Assembly (NCBI RefSeq): GCF_021654135.1
Contig: NZ_JAKGSD010000011.1
Location: 1 to 64,000 of the forward strand
DNA length: 64,000 bases
Reading direction: 5' to 3'
Origin: Amycolatopsis tucumanensis
GTDB taxonomy: Bacteria; Actinomycetota; Actinomycetes; Mycobacteriales; Pseudonocardiaceae
Position numbers and translations under genes: made by a program. This document shows, in pieces, positions 27,708-34,678 of the stretch (the stretch's first letter is position 1; every line of letters starts with the position of its first letter). The notes under the pieces are model-generated. The model did no database searches, was not told where the DNA came from, and saw only the letters and a program-made list of their open reading frames with translations.

Positions 27708-27857
27708 ACGGCCGTCACCTCCTTGATTGGCCTCCCGGGTGCCCATCGCCTGGATCACGCCGGTCGTTGCAAAGGGGCAACCGTGGCGTGCGCCACTTCG
27801 CCGATCATCCACGAATCCGGAGGGCCCGGCAGCGGTTGCTAGGATGACCCCGATCAG

Positions 27858-27933
27858 GCCGACTTAGCTCAGCTGGTAGAGCAGCTGTCTTGTAAACAGC
27901 AGGTCAGGGGTTCGAGCCCCCTAGTCGGCTCCA
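27858..27933 (+). tRNA. tRNA-Thr (anticodon TGT), host of the integration site
   Basis: The acceptor stem gccgact/agtcggc, D arm agctcagctggtagagc, anticodon arm ctgt-cttgtaa-acag with TGT, and T arm caggggttcgagccccctg-like fold form a standard cloverleaf of 73 bases plus an encoded CCA. The 3' half from 27889 is part of the 44-bp attachment core, so this half now comes from the integrated element while the tRNA stays intact. Confidence 0.97.
27889..27932 (+). repeat. Left attachment core (44 bp), shared exactly with 39955-39998
   Basis: The core runs from the anticodon loop (cttgtaaacagcagg...) through the T arm and acceptor to ...tcggctcc. An identical 44-bp copy lies at 39955-39998 in the same orientation. 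The bases just outside differ (t/a left, a/c right), which defines the exact ends. Confidence 0.95.
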
Positions 27934-28000
27934 CGAAGTTCACGTGCCGACGTGCAGTGATGCGTTCCACACCCTTGACGCAGGAGATCGCCGCAGAGGG

Positions 28001-28021
28001 GTGTGACAACGGTGTGATAAC
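28001..28021 (+). promoter_or_regulatory. Two putative integrase arm-type sites, left side
   Basis: gtgtgacaac (28001-28010) and gtgtgataac (28012-28021) lie between the left core and the integrase stop codon. The same decamer gtgtgacaac recurs at 39825-39834 beside the right core. This is the arrangement expected of arm sites bound by the integrase N-terminal domain. Confidence 0.55.
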
Positions 28022-28032
28022 CGGCGTGCCTG

Positions 28033-29406
28033 TCATGACGTCTTCGCGCGACGCGGGATGAACCCGGCTACGGCCTCTGCTGCGGCGGCTGCAACCTCGG
28101 GATAGACAGAGGTATACGTGTTGGCCGTCGTGGACAGGTTCGCGTGGCCGAGGATTTCTTGAACGACTTTCATGTCCACCTTGGCGGCGAGCATGATCGA
28201 TGCTGCTCCGTGCCTGAGGTCGTGCAGGCGCACGGGCGGAAGGTCGCATTCCTCGATCAGCCGCTCGAACTCGTCGGACACCCAGTCCGGGTGCAGGGGC
28301 GAGCCGTCCTCCTGCGTGAACACCTTGCCTGAGTCGACCCATGCCTCACCCCACGCGAGACGTTCTTTCTTCTGGGCGACCCGGTGCGCGCGGAACACCT
28401 CCACGCCGTCAGCGCCGAGCGGGATCACGCGGCCGCCGGCCTCGGACTTGGGCGTGTCCTCTATTACCTGTCCCTCGACGACCACGCGCTGACGCTCGAT
28501 CGTCGCTGAAGGCACGTCAGCGTCCATCGCGCAATCGAGCCATTCCAGCCCGCAGGCTTCCCCTCGACGTAGGCCGCGGTGCGAAAGCAGGAACCACAGC
28601 GCATAGAGACGATGGTCCTGCACGTGGTCGAGGAACACCCCGAGCTGATCAGGACGCCACACCATGACCGACTGAGGCGGCGGCACAAGGTCGCGGGCGC
28701 GGCTGTACGACTTGCCCTGCTCGACCAGCTTGGCGACCTCCGCGCGCCAGCGCTTCTCGCGTTCGATCGTCCACACCATCGGCTTGGGTGACTTGCCGCT
28801 GGGCAGCTTGACCAGTGACGCGACGTTGACCGACACGAGCCCCTCCCTGAGCGCGTCTGAGAGCGCCACGCGCAACGTCGCGCGTATGCGTTGCATCGTC
28901 GCCGCTCCGACGTGCTTGACGTTCCTGAGACGCCCTTTTCGCACCTGCTCATTGCGCTCGTTGATCGCGTCGAACACGGCGGACACGTGCGCCACCCGCA
29001 GATCGCCGAGGCGGAGGTGCCCGAGGTGTGGCGTCCAGTAGCGGTCGATGTGACCTTGGTAGAGAGCACGCGTCTTGCGCTTGATGTCGGTCTTGCCCTT
29101 GATCCAGCCATCCAGGTATTCGCCGACCGTCAGACGATCGTTGACGATGATCCCCTTTGACGCCTTCGCCTTGATCTCGTCCATCGCGTCCTGGGCGGCG
29201 TCCTTGGACTCGAACCCGCCGCGCAGCATCTGGCTACGCTTGCCGCCTACACCCACGACGGGGAGCACGAAGTACCACGTGCCGTGCCGGGGGTTCCACG
29301 CCCCGTCCGGCCGCTTGAGCTTCGGGCACGATCGCCCGAGCTGGCGGCGCTTGCCGTCCACGACCTCGGTGCACCCGCACCGTTTGAAAACCGTTCCCTG
29401 AGCCAT
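28033..29406 (-). CDS. int: Phage-type tyrosine integrase
   Basis: The protein has 457 residues from ATG 29406 with GGAGG upstream. A Cys-containing N-terminus (GTVFKRCGCTEVVDGKRRQL) leads into an arm-binding domain, then the SAM-like core-binding domain. The catalytic domain keeps every key residue: Arg in HRGLRRGEACGLEW, HDLRHGAASIML for His-x-x-Arg, LGHANLSTTANTYTSVYPE for the second His and the tyrosine nucleophile. Its 3' end points at the tRNA 100 bases away. It should catalyse insertion into, and with a directionality factor excision from, tRNA-Thr. Confidence 0.96.
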   Translation of the reverse strand: MAQGTVFKRCGCTEVVDGKRRQLGRSCPKLKRPDGAWNPRHGTWYFVLPVVGVGGKRSQMLRGGFESKDAAQDAMDEIKAKASKGIIVNDRLTVGEYLDGWIKGKTDIKRKTRALYQGHIDRYWTPHLGHLRLGDLRVAHVSAVFDAINERNEQVRKGRLRNVKHVGAATMQRIRATLRVALSDALREGLVSVNVASLVKLPSGKSPKPMVWTIEREKRWRAEVAKLVEQGKSYSRARDLVPPPQSVMVWRPDQLGVFLDHVQDHRLYALWFLLSHRGLRRGEACGLEWLDCAMDADVPSATIERQRVVVEGQVIEDTPKSEAGGRVIPLGADGVEVFRAHRVAQKKERLAWGEAWVDSGKVFTQEDGSPLHPDWVSDEFERLIEECDLPPVRLHDLRHGAASIMLAAKVDMKVVQEILGHANLSTTANTYTSVYPEVAAAAAEAVAGFIPRRAKTS

Positions 29407-29457
29407 TCTTCCTCCAGACATAGCAATGGCCCCGTTTCCGGGGCCGATCGCTGGGGA

Positions 29458-29892
29458 TTACTTGGTAAGTCGTCTTGCCTGATCCAGTTGCGTACCAATC
29501 GATCCCGCTCGGTCATGCGCGCGACTCAAGTCCTCCACGAGGTCAGCTAGCGCCTGCTGCATGTCGTGGAACACCTCGCGCACGGGTTCGCTCGGTAACG
29601 TCGCCTCGAACAGCTCAGAGCGAGAAATCGTTGCCCCGCTTGGCATATCGATGGCTCGAACCTCGACGCCCGGCGTAAGTAGCTGATCCACACCCACCGA
29701 CAGCACGTGCGCGAAGGCGACGAGTTCCACGGCCGTGAAGGCGCGCTTACCTCGTTCGGCTGCCCACACCATCTGTCGTGACCAGTCTTTCTCCAGGTAT
29801 CGCCCGAGCTGTTTGCCCAGCTCACCTTGGGTGACCCCGCGCTGTTCTCGTGCCTCGGCGATGTTCGCGCCGATCACGGCTTCGATCTCCAT
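29458..29892 (-). CDS. XRE-family repressor-like regulator
   Basis: The protein has 144 residues from ATG 29892, which has GGGAGG upstream. The N-terminal helix-turn-helix reads IAEAREQRGVTQGELGKQLG, with EKDWSRQMVWAAERGKRAFT continuing the DNA-binding fold. The C-terminal half (VFHDMQQALADLVEDLSRAH) is helical and probably dimerises. It is divergent from the excisionase-like gene, with a perfect palindrome between them, the standard layout of a lysogeny-type switch. It lies just upstream of int on the same strand, so both may share a transcript. Confidence 0.9.
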   Translation of the reverse strand: MEIEAVIGANIAEAREQRGVTQGELGKQLGRYLEKDWSRQMVWAAERGKRAFTAVELVAFAHVLSVGVDQLLTPGVEVRAIDMPSGATISRSELFEATLPSEPVREVFHDMQQALADLVEDLSRAHDRAGSIGTQLDQARRLTK

Positions 29893-29918
29893 GAGCCTCC
29901 CGTTCGCCTGATGTCGAC

Positions 29919-29934
29919 GTACGTTGCAACGTAC
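29919..29934. promoter_or_regulatory. Perfect 16-bp palindrome in the XRE/excisionase divergent promoter
   Basis: gtacgttgcaacgtac is perfectly symmetric and sits 27 bases from the XRE start. A second, looser inverted repeat cgttga...tcaacg lies near 29972-29993, closer to the rightward gene. These are probable operators of the XRE protein; no consensus -35/-10 pair is obvious. Confidence 0.65.
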
Positions 29935-30018
29935 CACGTCCACTGGTTGACAACAACGATGACGTATGCGAGCGTTGAAATATCACTCAACGTGATTGAC
30001 GAATACAAGGAGTTACAG

Positions 30019-30408
30019 ATGTCTTTGCGGATCGAACAAGTGCTTGCTATGCCGCCCACGATCGATGTGCCAACGGCGGGAGCGGTGCTAGGGATGAATC
30101 GTGACAAGGCGTATAAACTCGTGCGCGATGGTGAGTTCCCGCTGCCGATTCTGCGAGTTGGCAAGCGACTTCGTGTCTCGACTGATGCGCTGCTCAAATA
30201 TCTAGGTGTCGAGCCTGATCACAGCCGTGACACACACGCGCCTACCTCCGATGAGGAAGCAACTTTCTCACGTGCAGTCAGGCGTGAGCTAGACTTTCGG
30301 CCTCGCGCTAAGAACGGCAAGCCGATCGACCCTGAGAAAGTCTACTACGTTCGCGCCATTGATGAGTTCTTCACCGGAGCCGAAATCTTGCGGAGGCTCG
30401 CGCGATGA
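30019..30408 (+). CDS. Excisionase-like helix-turn-helix protein
   Basis: The protein has 129 residues. The segment TIDVPTAGAVLGMNRDKAYK, then LVRDGEFPLPILRVGKRLRV, is the winged-helix fold of Xis/AlpA/MerR-type excisionases, where Leu-Arg-Val-Gly-Lys forms the wing. The C-terminal part (DPEKVYYVRAIDEFFTGAEI) is unusual and not familiar to me. The ATG has AAGGAG eight bases upstream. It is the first rightward gene after the repressor and couples by ATGA to the next small gene. Roles as directionality factor, activator of the replication genes, or both are plausible. Confidence 0.8.
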   Translation: MSLRIEQVLAMPPTIDVPTAGAVLGMNRDKAYKLVRDGEFPLPILRVGKRLRVSTDALLKYLGVEPDHSRDTHAPTSDEEATFSRAVRRELDFRPRAKNGKPIDPEKVYYVRAIDEFFTGAEILRRLAR

Positions 30409-30581
30409 GCGACAAGCGAATCACCATTCTGTTGCGCGATGAGCCCGGCCTGAATGGCATCGGGATGTCCACGCCTTCCGACATGCCTCGCTCTGAGGTT
30501 ATCGAAGCCTTACAACGTGTTCTGGCAATCGTGAGCAACGGAGGCGTGATCCAGCACGTCCGATACGAACGGGAGCCCTGA
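30405..30581 (+). CDS. Small hypothetical protein, 58 residues
   Basis: The reading frame begins at an ATG overlapping the previous stop (ATGA) and ends one base before the helicase start. The product begins MSDKRITILLRDEPGLNGIG, with a later helix SEVIEALQRVLAIVSNGG. No family is recognised. Tight spacing on both sides argues that it is a real gene of the replication operon. Confidence 0.65.
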   Translation: MSDKRITILLRDEPGLNGIGMSTPSDMPRSEVIEALQRVLAIVSNGGVIQHVRYEREP

Positions 30582-30582
30582 C

Positions 30583-31854
30583 ATGGCAACTCAGTCTCTG
30601 AGCGCGTTTCTGCACGCCGAACATGACACCGACGACGAATCACGCGACGAGCGAACAGCACTCGCTCAGGAGCGATCTGAGGAGCACCTAATCGCCATCG
30701 CACGCACCGACGATGGTCGCGACAACCGGCCGCAGCTCGCTCCACACCTTGAGGCCGCTGGGGAGTGGGATCCGTACAAGTACTTCGATCGCGAGGATGA
30801 CGGCCCGAATTCGTGGTACCCCGAGCATCCAGACGGCTTATACGATTGGCTTTACGAGGACCCCGACGGGTGTGACTCCAATCTCAAGCCTGATTTGGGT
30901 TATCGCGAAGATGGTCAGAATCTGGTGTACTCAGGCGCGATCAACTGGGTGGCCGGAGAGACCGGGCACGGCAAAAGCTGGTTCGCTCTCATGACCGCAT
31001 TGCAGACGATTGAAGAAGGAAAAGACGTCGTATACATAGACTTCGACCACAACTTCGATGGTCTCGCGAATCGATTGATCAAGATGGGTGCACATCCTGA
31101 CTATCTGCGTGAGCACTTCTACTATATTAAGCCCGCCGCCCCTCTTTCCGATCCATATGCAAAAGAAACATTCCTTCGGATGCTTAGTTTTGTAGAGCCA
31201 GATCTGGTCATTATCGACACGGCGACTGAGGCCGCGGTGAACGAAGGTCTTGATCTCGTCATGAATCCGAATCACGTGATCGAGTTCAAGAATCGGGTTC
31301 TGGTGCCGATCACCAAGACCGGTGCGGCGGCTCTTGTGATCGACCACACCGGGCCTAGCGAACGGATCAGCCGTTACCCGATGGGCGCGAAGCACAAGCT
31401 TGCTATGGCGAACGGTGCCGCGTATGTCATCGAACAAGTCGTGCCGATCACCTCGGACGGTCAAGGCGAATCACGGGTGTGGCTTGCCAAGGACAAAGAA
31501 GAAGGTGTCAAGACCAATTCTCTACGAGAACATGGGTATCCGACTGACGGGATCATGGAACTGGTCGGCATCCTGCGTGCCGATGGCGAAACACGACAGG
31601 TCGCCGACCTGGACGTGTACCTAGACATGCCTGAGGTCATCGTAGAGCGCCTTCCCACACCCTCCCGGCGTCGTCACCCCGGTGCGCGTCGTCGAGGCTC
31701 CACGGGTGGCGTGAACGTTGAAGGGATTAAGGCTTGTCTGGACCGCGACCCGAACATGAGTAAGAATAAGATTTATGATGAGGTAAAAGGGAATCGCAAA
31801 GCGGTGCTGGCAAAGGTAGACGAAGTACGAGCTGCGCGAACCGCTGAAACCTAG
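30583..31854 (+). CDS. RepA-type RecA-fold helicase/ATPase
   Basis: The protein has 423 residues. A disordered acidic N-terminus of about 100 residues precedes the ATPase core: GAINWVAGETGHGKSWFAL with Walker A, DVVYIDFDH, and VEPDLVIIDT as Walker B, then TKTGAAALVIDHTG. This is the pattern of RepA/AAA_25 hexameric helicases used by plasmids and satellites to open an origin. The C-terminus ends in a short winged-helix-like part (GVNVEGIKACLDRDPNMSKN). Iterons start 16 bases after its stop codon, so it probably acts on that origin. No primase domain is fused. Confidence 0.85.
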   Translation: MATQSLSAFLHAEHDTDDESRDERTALAQERSEEHLIAIARTDDGRDNRPQLAPHLEAAGEWDPYKYFDREDDGPNSWYPEHPDGLYDWLYEDPDGCDSNLKPDLGYREDGQNLVYSGAINWVAGETGHGKSWFALMTALQTIEEGKDVVYIDFDHNFDGLANRLIKMGAHPDYLREHFYYIKPAAPLSDPYAKETFLRMLSFVEPDLVIIDTATEAAVNEGLDLVMNPNHVIEFKNRVLVPITKTGAAALVIDHTGPSERISRYPMGAKHKLAMANGAAYVIEQVVPITSDGQGESRVWLAKDKEEGVKTNSLREHGYPTDGIMELVGILRADGETRQVADLDVYLDMPEVIVERLPTPSRRRHPGARRRGSTGGVNVEGIKACLDRDPNMSKNKIYDEVKGNRKAVLAKVDEVRAARTAET

Positions 31855-31870
31855 GGTGGTACCAAAACGT

Positions 31871-31994
31871 TTGGTACTGGTATTGGTACTGGTATTGGTA
31901 CCGGTGCATCGAATCGTCCAGGTGATAAGAGTGGTACCAGTACCGCGACGATACCCCCCTCCTTTAGGAGGGGTATCACGCGTTGGTACTGGTA
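31871..31994. other. Iteron cluster with hairpin: probable replication origin
   Basis: Three tandem 12-bp units lie at 31871-31906: ttggtactggta twice, then ttggtaccggtg. An inverted partial copy taccagtacc is at 31935-31944 and a further direct copy ttggtactggta at 31983-31994. A hairpin (gatacccc...ggggtatc, 31950-31977, one bulge) lies between the inverted and last copies. The cluster directly follows the RepA-type gene and is AT-rich for this genome. This is the classic layout of an iteron origin; replication activity is inferred. Confidence 0.75.
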
Positions 31995-32043
31995 TCACCT
32001 ATCGCCGATGTGACGGGTATCGCCTAAGTAAAGAGAGAAGAGA

Positions 32044-32148
32044 ATGGGAATCATCGTCGTGGCGTGGTCAAGCCTCATGCTGCTAACGCAGATCATCGCT
32101 CATCTTCGATTTCGGGGGTGTGGGAAATTAGTGATAACGTCGGACTGA
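32044..32148 (+). CDS. Possible 34-residue hydrophobic peptide
   Basis: After the iteron region an ATG preceded by gagagaagaga opens a short frame starting MGIIVVAWSSLMLLTQIIAH, a single potential membrane segment, followed by a basic tail (LRFRGCGK). The ribosome site and position ahead of the next gene favour translation, but the size leaves real doubt. Confidence 0.4.
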   Translation: MGIIVVAWSSLMLLTQIIAHLRFRGCGKLVITSD

Positions 32149-32165
32149 CAAATTGGGAGGACAAG

Positions 32166-32378
32166 ATGCGAATCTACCACATCGGTTCACTCGACCTATG
32201 GGACATGGAAAAGTTCCAAGACCCAAAAACCGGCCAGAAGTTCGAAGTCCCAACCTCGCAGCTCTGCCCAGACTGCTGGACTACAGCGCTTGACGTGGAT
32301 TCGAGTCTGAAGGTTACGCGCGTCATCCACGATAAGACCTGTCCGCAGGTCGTTTCCCGGGAACAGATCAAGAAATGA
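32166..32378 (+). CDS. Small hypothetical protein with CPDC motif, 70 residues
   Basis: The ATG has GGGAGG seven bases upstream. The product starts MRIYHIGSLDLWDMEKFQDP and carries QLCPDCWTTALDV, a CxxC pair, plus a third Cys near the end (KTCPQVVS). It may bind metal. The stop overlaps the next ATG (ATGA), so it is coupled to the zinc-ribbon protein that follows. I recognise no family. Confidence 0.7.
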   Translation: MRIYHIGSLDLWDMEKFQDPKTGQKFEVPTSQLCPDCWTTALDVDSSLKVTRVIHDKTCPQVVSREQIKK

Positions 32379-33001
32379 TCGACGAGCGTTGTGAGCGTAC
32401 GGAATTGCTGGTCACGGACTGCGCCCATTGCAGGCCGGCCGATCCCGACGAGCGCAAGCTGGTGCTCATGAGCGTGGCCGACAAGTCCACACCTGGGCAG
32501 CGGGCCAAAGCCGCAGGGCGTTCGCGCAATCAAGCCAAGCTGTTCGCCGCCGACACGGAAGCATCGGATCTGGAGATCGTGGCTCGTTTCCTGCCGCCCG
32601 GATTCGTTGACCTGTACTCGCGAGTCCTGGAGATCGAGTTCGGCGCTCACAACCTCGGATCAGCACGACCGGGCAACCCTCATGAACTGGTGGGTGTGGG
32701 CAGAGGTTCCGGCCCTCGCTTGTCGACCAGCAAGACCGAGACCCGGCACGTAACGCGAACCCACACCGCCAGCTCGTCGAAAGCCGTCATCCGGTCGGAG
32801 CGAGCCCTGTGGGGCCGCTATCGCCTCGATCGCAAGCTCAAGCGCATCGTGACCGACCTGCACAACCTCTTGGCCGAAATCGACGGCTCAGACGGCTCAC
32901 GCCCGGTTAGACGCCAGTGTGCGGGCAAGTGCCACCAGTTCGGCGAACCGGATTGGCTGTACTGCGCGCGGTGTGGAGGACCCATGCAGGAGGTCGGTTA
33001 G
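32375..33001 (+). CDS. Hypothetical protein with C-terminal zinc-ribbon-like motif
   Basis: The protein has 208 residues. It begins with a CxxC in LLVTDCAHCRPADPDERKL, common in small actinophage proteins. The middle contains helices (AADTEASDLEIVARFLPPGF; RLDRKLKRIVTDLHNLLAEI). It ends with CAGKCHQFGEPDWLYCARCG, a four-cysteine zinc ribbon. Nucleic-acid binding is a reasonable guess but no named family is evident. It is coupled to the preceding gene. Confidence 0.75.
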   Translation: MIDERCERTELLVTDCAHCRPADPDERKLVLMSVADKSTPGQRAKAAGRSRNQAKLFAADTEASDLEIVARFLPPGFVDLYSRVLEIEFGAHNLGSARPGNPHELVGVGRGSGPRLSTSKTETRHVTRTHTASSSKAVIRSERALWGRYRLDRKLKRIVTDLHNLLAEIDGSDGSRPVRRQCAGKCHQFGEPDWLYCARCGGPMQEVG

Positions 33002-33434
33002 CCTGCTGATTGCACATCAGATGAGCGCCTCGTCTTAGCAGGTCACGGGCGGTGTGATCAGGCTGTGTGTGCATGACGGGTCAACCGCGTGTGCGACGCC
33101 GACAACGTGACGGTGCAAGGCATCGCATCCGGCCCCCAGTCGCTCGCTGCGGCCCGAACATCATCCCGACGAGGATTCATGCTCGCCACACCGTGAAGGC
33201 GCGTCACAGCGACGCTCAGCGCCCGCGCGAGGATCTGACACGACCCCAGCACCAGTAGGCCCCTAAAATTCTAATGGTCGTGACCCCCTCGGCGGAGGGG
33301 AGTTGATCTCACAAATCGCGATATCGCATTTATCGCCTACGTCGTCGCATTCCCCGTCAATTTCGCGCAAGAATTTGCCACGATTGATCTCTTGATGTCA
33401 TTATGGCGATATCGACATTACGGGAGGTGTGGCA
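33002..33434. promoter_or_regulatory. 433-bp gap with terminator-like hairpin and repeated gcgatatcg operators
   Basis: No convincing gene is present in the first 250 bases; a 63-residue frame at 33067 has shadow-like composition. A small hairpin cccctc-ggcg-gaggg(g) sits near 33285-33300 and could end the upstream operon. Downstream are the palindrome gcgatatcgc (33318-33327) and a second gcgatatcg (33406-33414), the latter about 20 bases before the ribbon-helix-helix gene. Such a pair fits autoregulation by that protein. Confidence 0.55.
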
Positions 33435-33779
33435 ATGGGTGCACGCGGAAGGACTCCTCAGTACCAGACGACAATTCCGCTGAGGTTGACTCGATCGACC
33501 AATGCGCGTCTTCGCATCTTCGCTGAGCTCGATGGTGTCCCCATCGCGTCGCTCATTCGCACCTTCATCAGGGAAGGTTTGGAGCGGCGCACGATCCCTG
33601 AGGATCCATTCGGCAGGACACTCAAACAAGCTCTGGAAACAGCCTCTCGGCTGGATCCTCGATTGCTCAACAGCAGGGACGCGCCGAGCCTGCGTTTACG
33701 TGCAGCGGTCGACGAATACAAGAAGCAGATTGCAGAAGAAATCATGAAGGGAGACACCGATGTCACACCAGGAAGCTAA
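33435..33779 (+). CDS. Ribbon-helix-helix (CopG/Arc-like) DNA-binding protein
   Basis: The protein has 114 residues from ATG 33435 with GGGAGG upstream; a GTG six bases earlier is possible. The N-terminal YQTTIPLRLTRSTNARLRIF forms the strand and first helix, and ELDGVPIASLIRTFIREGLE the second helix, of a ribbon-helix-helix dimer. The rest is helical (LRLRAAVDEYKKQIAEEIMK). Likely roles are autorepressor of this second operon, or partition- or relaxosome-type accessory protein. Two gcgatatcg sites precede it. Confidence 0.8.
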   Translation: MGARGRTPQYQTTIPLRLTRSTNARLRIFAELDGVPIASLIRTFIREGLERRTIPEDPFGRTLKQALETASRLDPRLLNSRDAPSLRLRAAVDEYKKQIAEEIMKGDTDVTPGS

Positions 33780-33939
33780 TGACGCTGAGCGTGAATATCA
33801 CCTCGGCATCATGCATCGCGAACTGGTCAAGGTAGAGCAGGCCATCACGGAGGCAGAAGCGCGAAAGGCCCGCATGGCCGCGGCCGGCGTGCCCGAGGAC
33901 ATGGCCCAGCGGTTCCCCGCACTGAAGGGTGATCGATGA
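33760..33939 (+). CDS. Small helical hypothetical protein, 59 residues
   Basis: The ATG lies inside the 3' end of the previous gene (20-base overlap) with GGGAG upstream. The product, starting MSHQEANDAEREYHLGIMHR, is almost all helix-forming residues (ELVKVEQAITEAEARKARMA) and ends FPALKGDR. Its stop overlaps the next start. Because of this tight packing I take it as real. No family assignment. Confidence 0.65.
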   Translation: MSHQEANDAEREYHLGIMHRELVKVEQAITEAEARKARMAAAGVPEDMAQRFPALKGDR

Positions 33940-34496
33940 TGGACGAGCTCGTGAACTCGCGTCGCTTGGCCGACATGCGCCTATTCGCCGAATCCGCCGC
34001 GCTGTCGCCTATGAGTCGTCGGGCCGTGGATGCGGCGATCGGACGCGTCGAGTCCCAGTGGGCCCAGCGCAAGCAGGAGCAGTACGCCAACAGTCTCGCC
34101 ATGCGTAATCGGCAGCACGCCGAGGTGGTCGAGGTCGCCAAGGCCACCGCTCAGACAGCCAAGGAGATGCTGTCGAAGGTGACGAATGGCCTGATGAGCC
34201 CGGAGGAAGGGCGGGCGTGGCTGCGAGACGTGTTCAGCTATCACGAACAGCTGACGCAGCAGCACGCGGCCATTGCGGAAATGGAGCCGTCGCTAGCCGC
34301 GTTCGAGGCGAAGAGTGTGGACGACTTCCAGGATGAGTGCTTCCAGCGATTCCCTGCGGACCGCGAGAAGGCTCCGACACTGGCCCAGGCTGTCGATGAG
34401 TACGTCTCCGACGCAAAGCGACGCGCAGCGGTGCGTGCTCATCCTGGTGGGGGAGATGCGATTGACGCTTCGCAGCTCAGGCACCCGGACGCGTAA
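33936..34496 (+). CDS. Coiled-coil hypothetical protein, 186 residues
   Basis: The ATG overlaps the previous stop (ATGA). The sequence is nearly all helical: VDAAIGRVESQWAQRKQEQY, then AEVVEVAKATAQTAKEMLSK, and HEQLTQQHAAIAEMEPSLAA, and is rich in Gln, Glu, Ala and Lys. No hydrophobic segment or catalytic motif. Size and composition would suit a scaffold-like or small structural helper, but that is speculation. It ends at the TAATG junction with the next gene. Confidence 0.7.
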   Translation: MMDELVNSRRLADMRLFAESAALSPMSRRAVDAAIGRVESQWAQRKQEQYANSLAMRNRQHAEVVEVAKATAQTAKEMLSKVTNGLMSPEEGRAWLRDVFSYHEQLTQQHAAIAEMEPSLAAFEAKSVDDFQDECFQRFPADREKAPTLAQAVDEYVSDAKRRAAVRAHPGGGDAIDASQLRHPDA

Positions 34497-34678
34497 TGGA
34501 CGTAGACAAATTGTCCGACGCACAGGTCCGCTCCGCACTCAAGGCGGTTCTCGATATGCATGGCCGCTATACCGGGTCTGATCACTGCGTTGCCAGTAAT
34601 GGATGCGACCGATGGCCGTGCTCGACCGTAAGGACCATCCGGCGGGCGGTTGGAGAAAATAGCCATGGCGGTAACTGA
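34496..34678 (+). CDS. Small Cys-containing protein, 60 residues
   Basis: The start overlaps the previous stop (TAATG). The C-terminal half has DHCVASNGCDRWPCSTVRTI, a three-cysteine WPC pattern seen in many small actinophage and actinobacterial proteins of unknown role. It ends 14 bases inside the tail-protein gene. Confidence 0.65.
   Translation: MDVDKLSDAQVRSALKAVLDMHGRYTGSDHCVASNGCDRWPCSTVRTIRRAVGENSHGGN

Noticed and set aside
27858..28342. Frames containing RGLEPLTCCLQ antisense to tRNA-Thr and again near 39.96 kb
   Set aside because: This peptide is the well-known translation of the reverse strand of a tRNA and appears twice only because of the att duplication.
33067..33258. 63-residue frame in the element's largest gap
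   Set aside because: Arg/His-rich shadow-like composition, no ribosome site and no coupling to neighbours.
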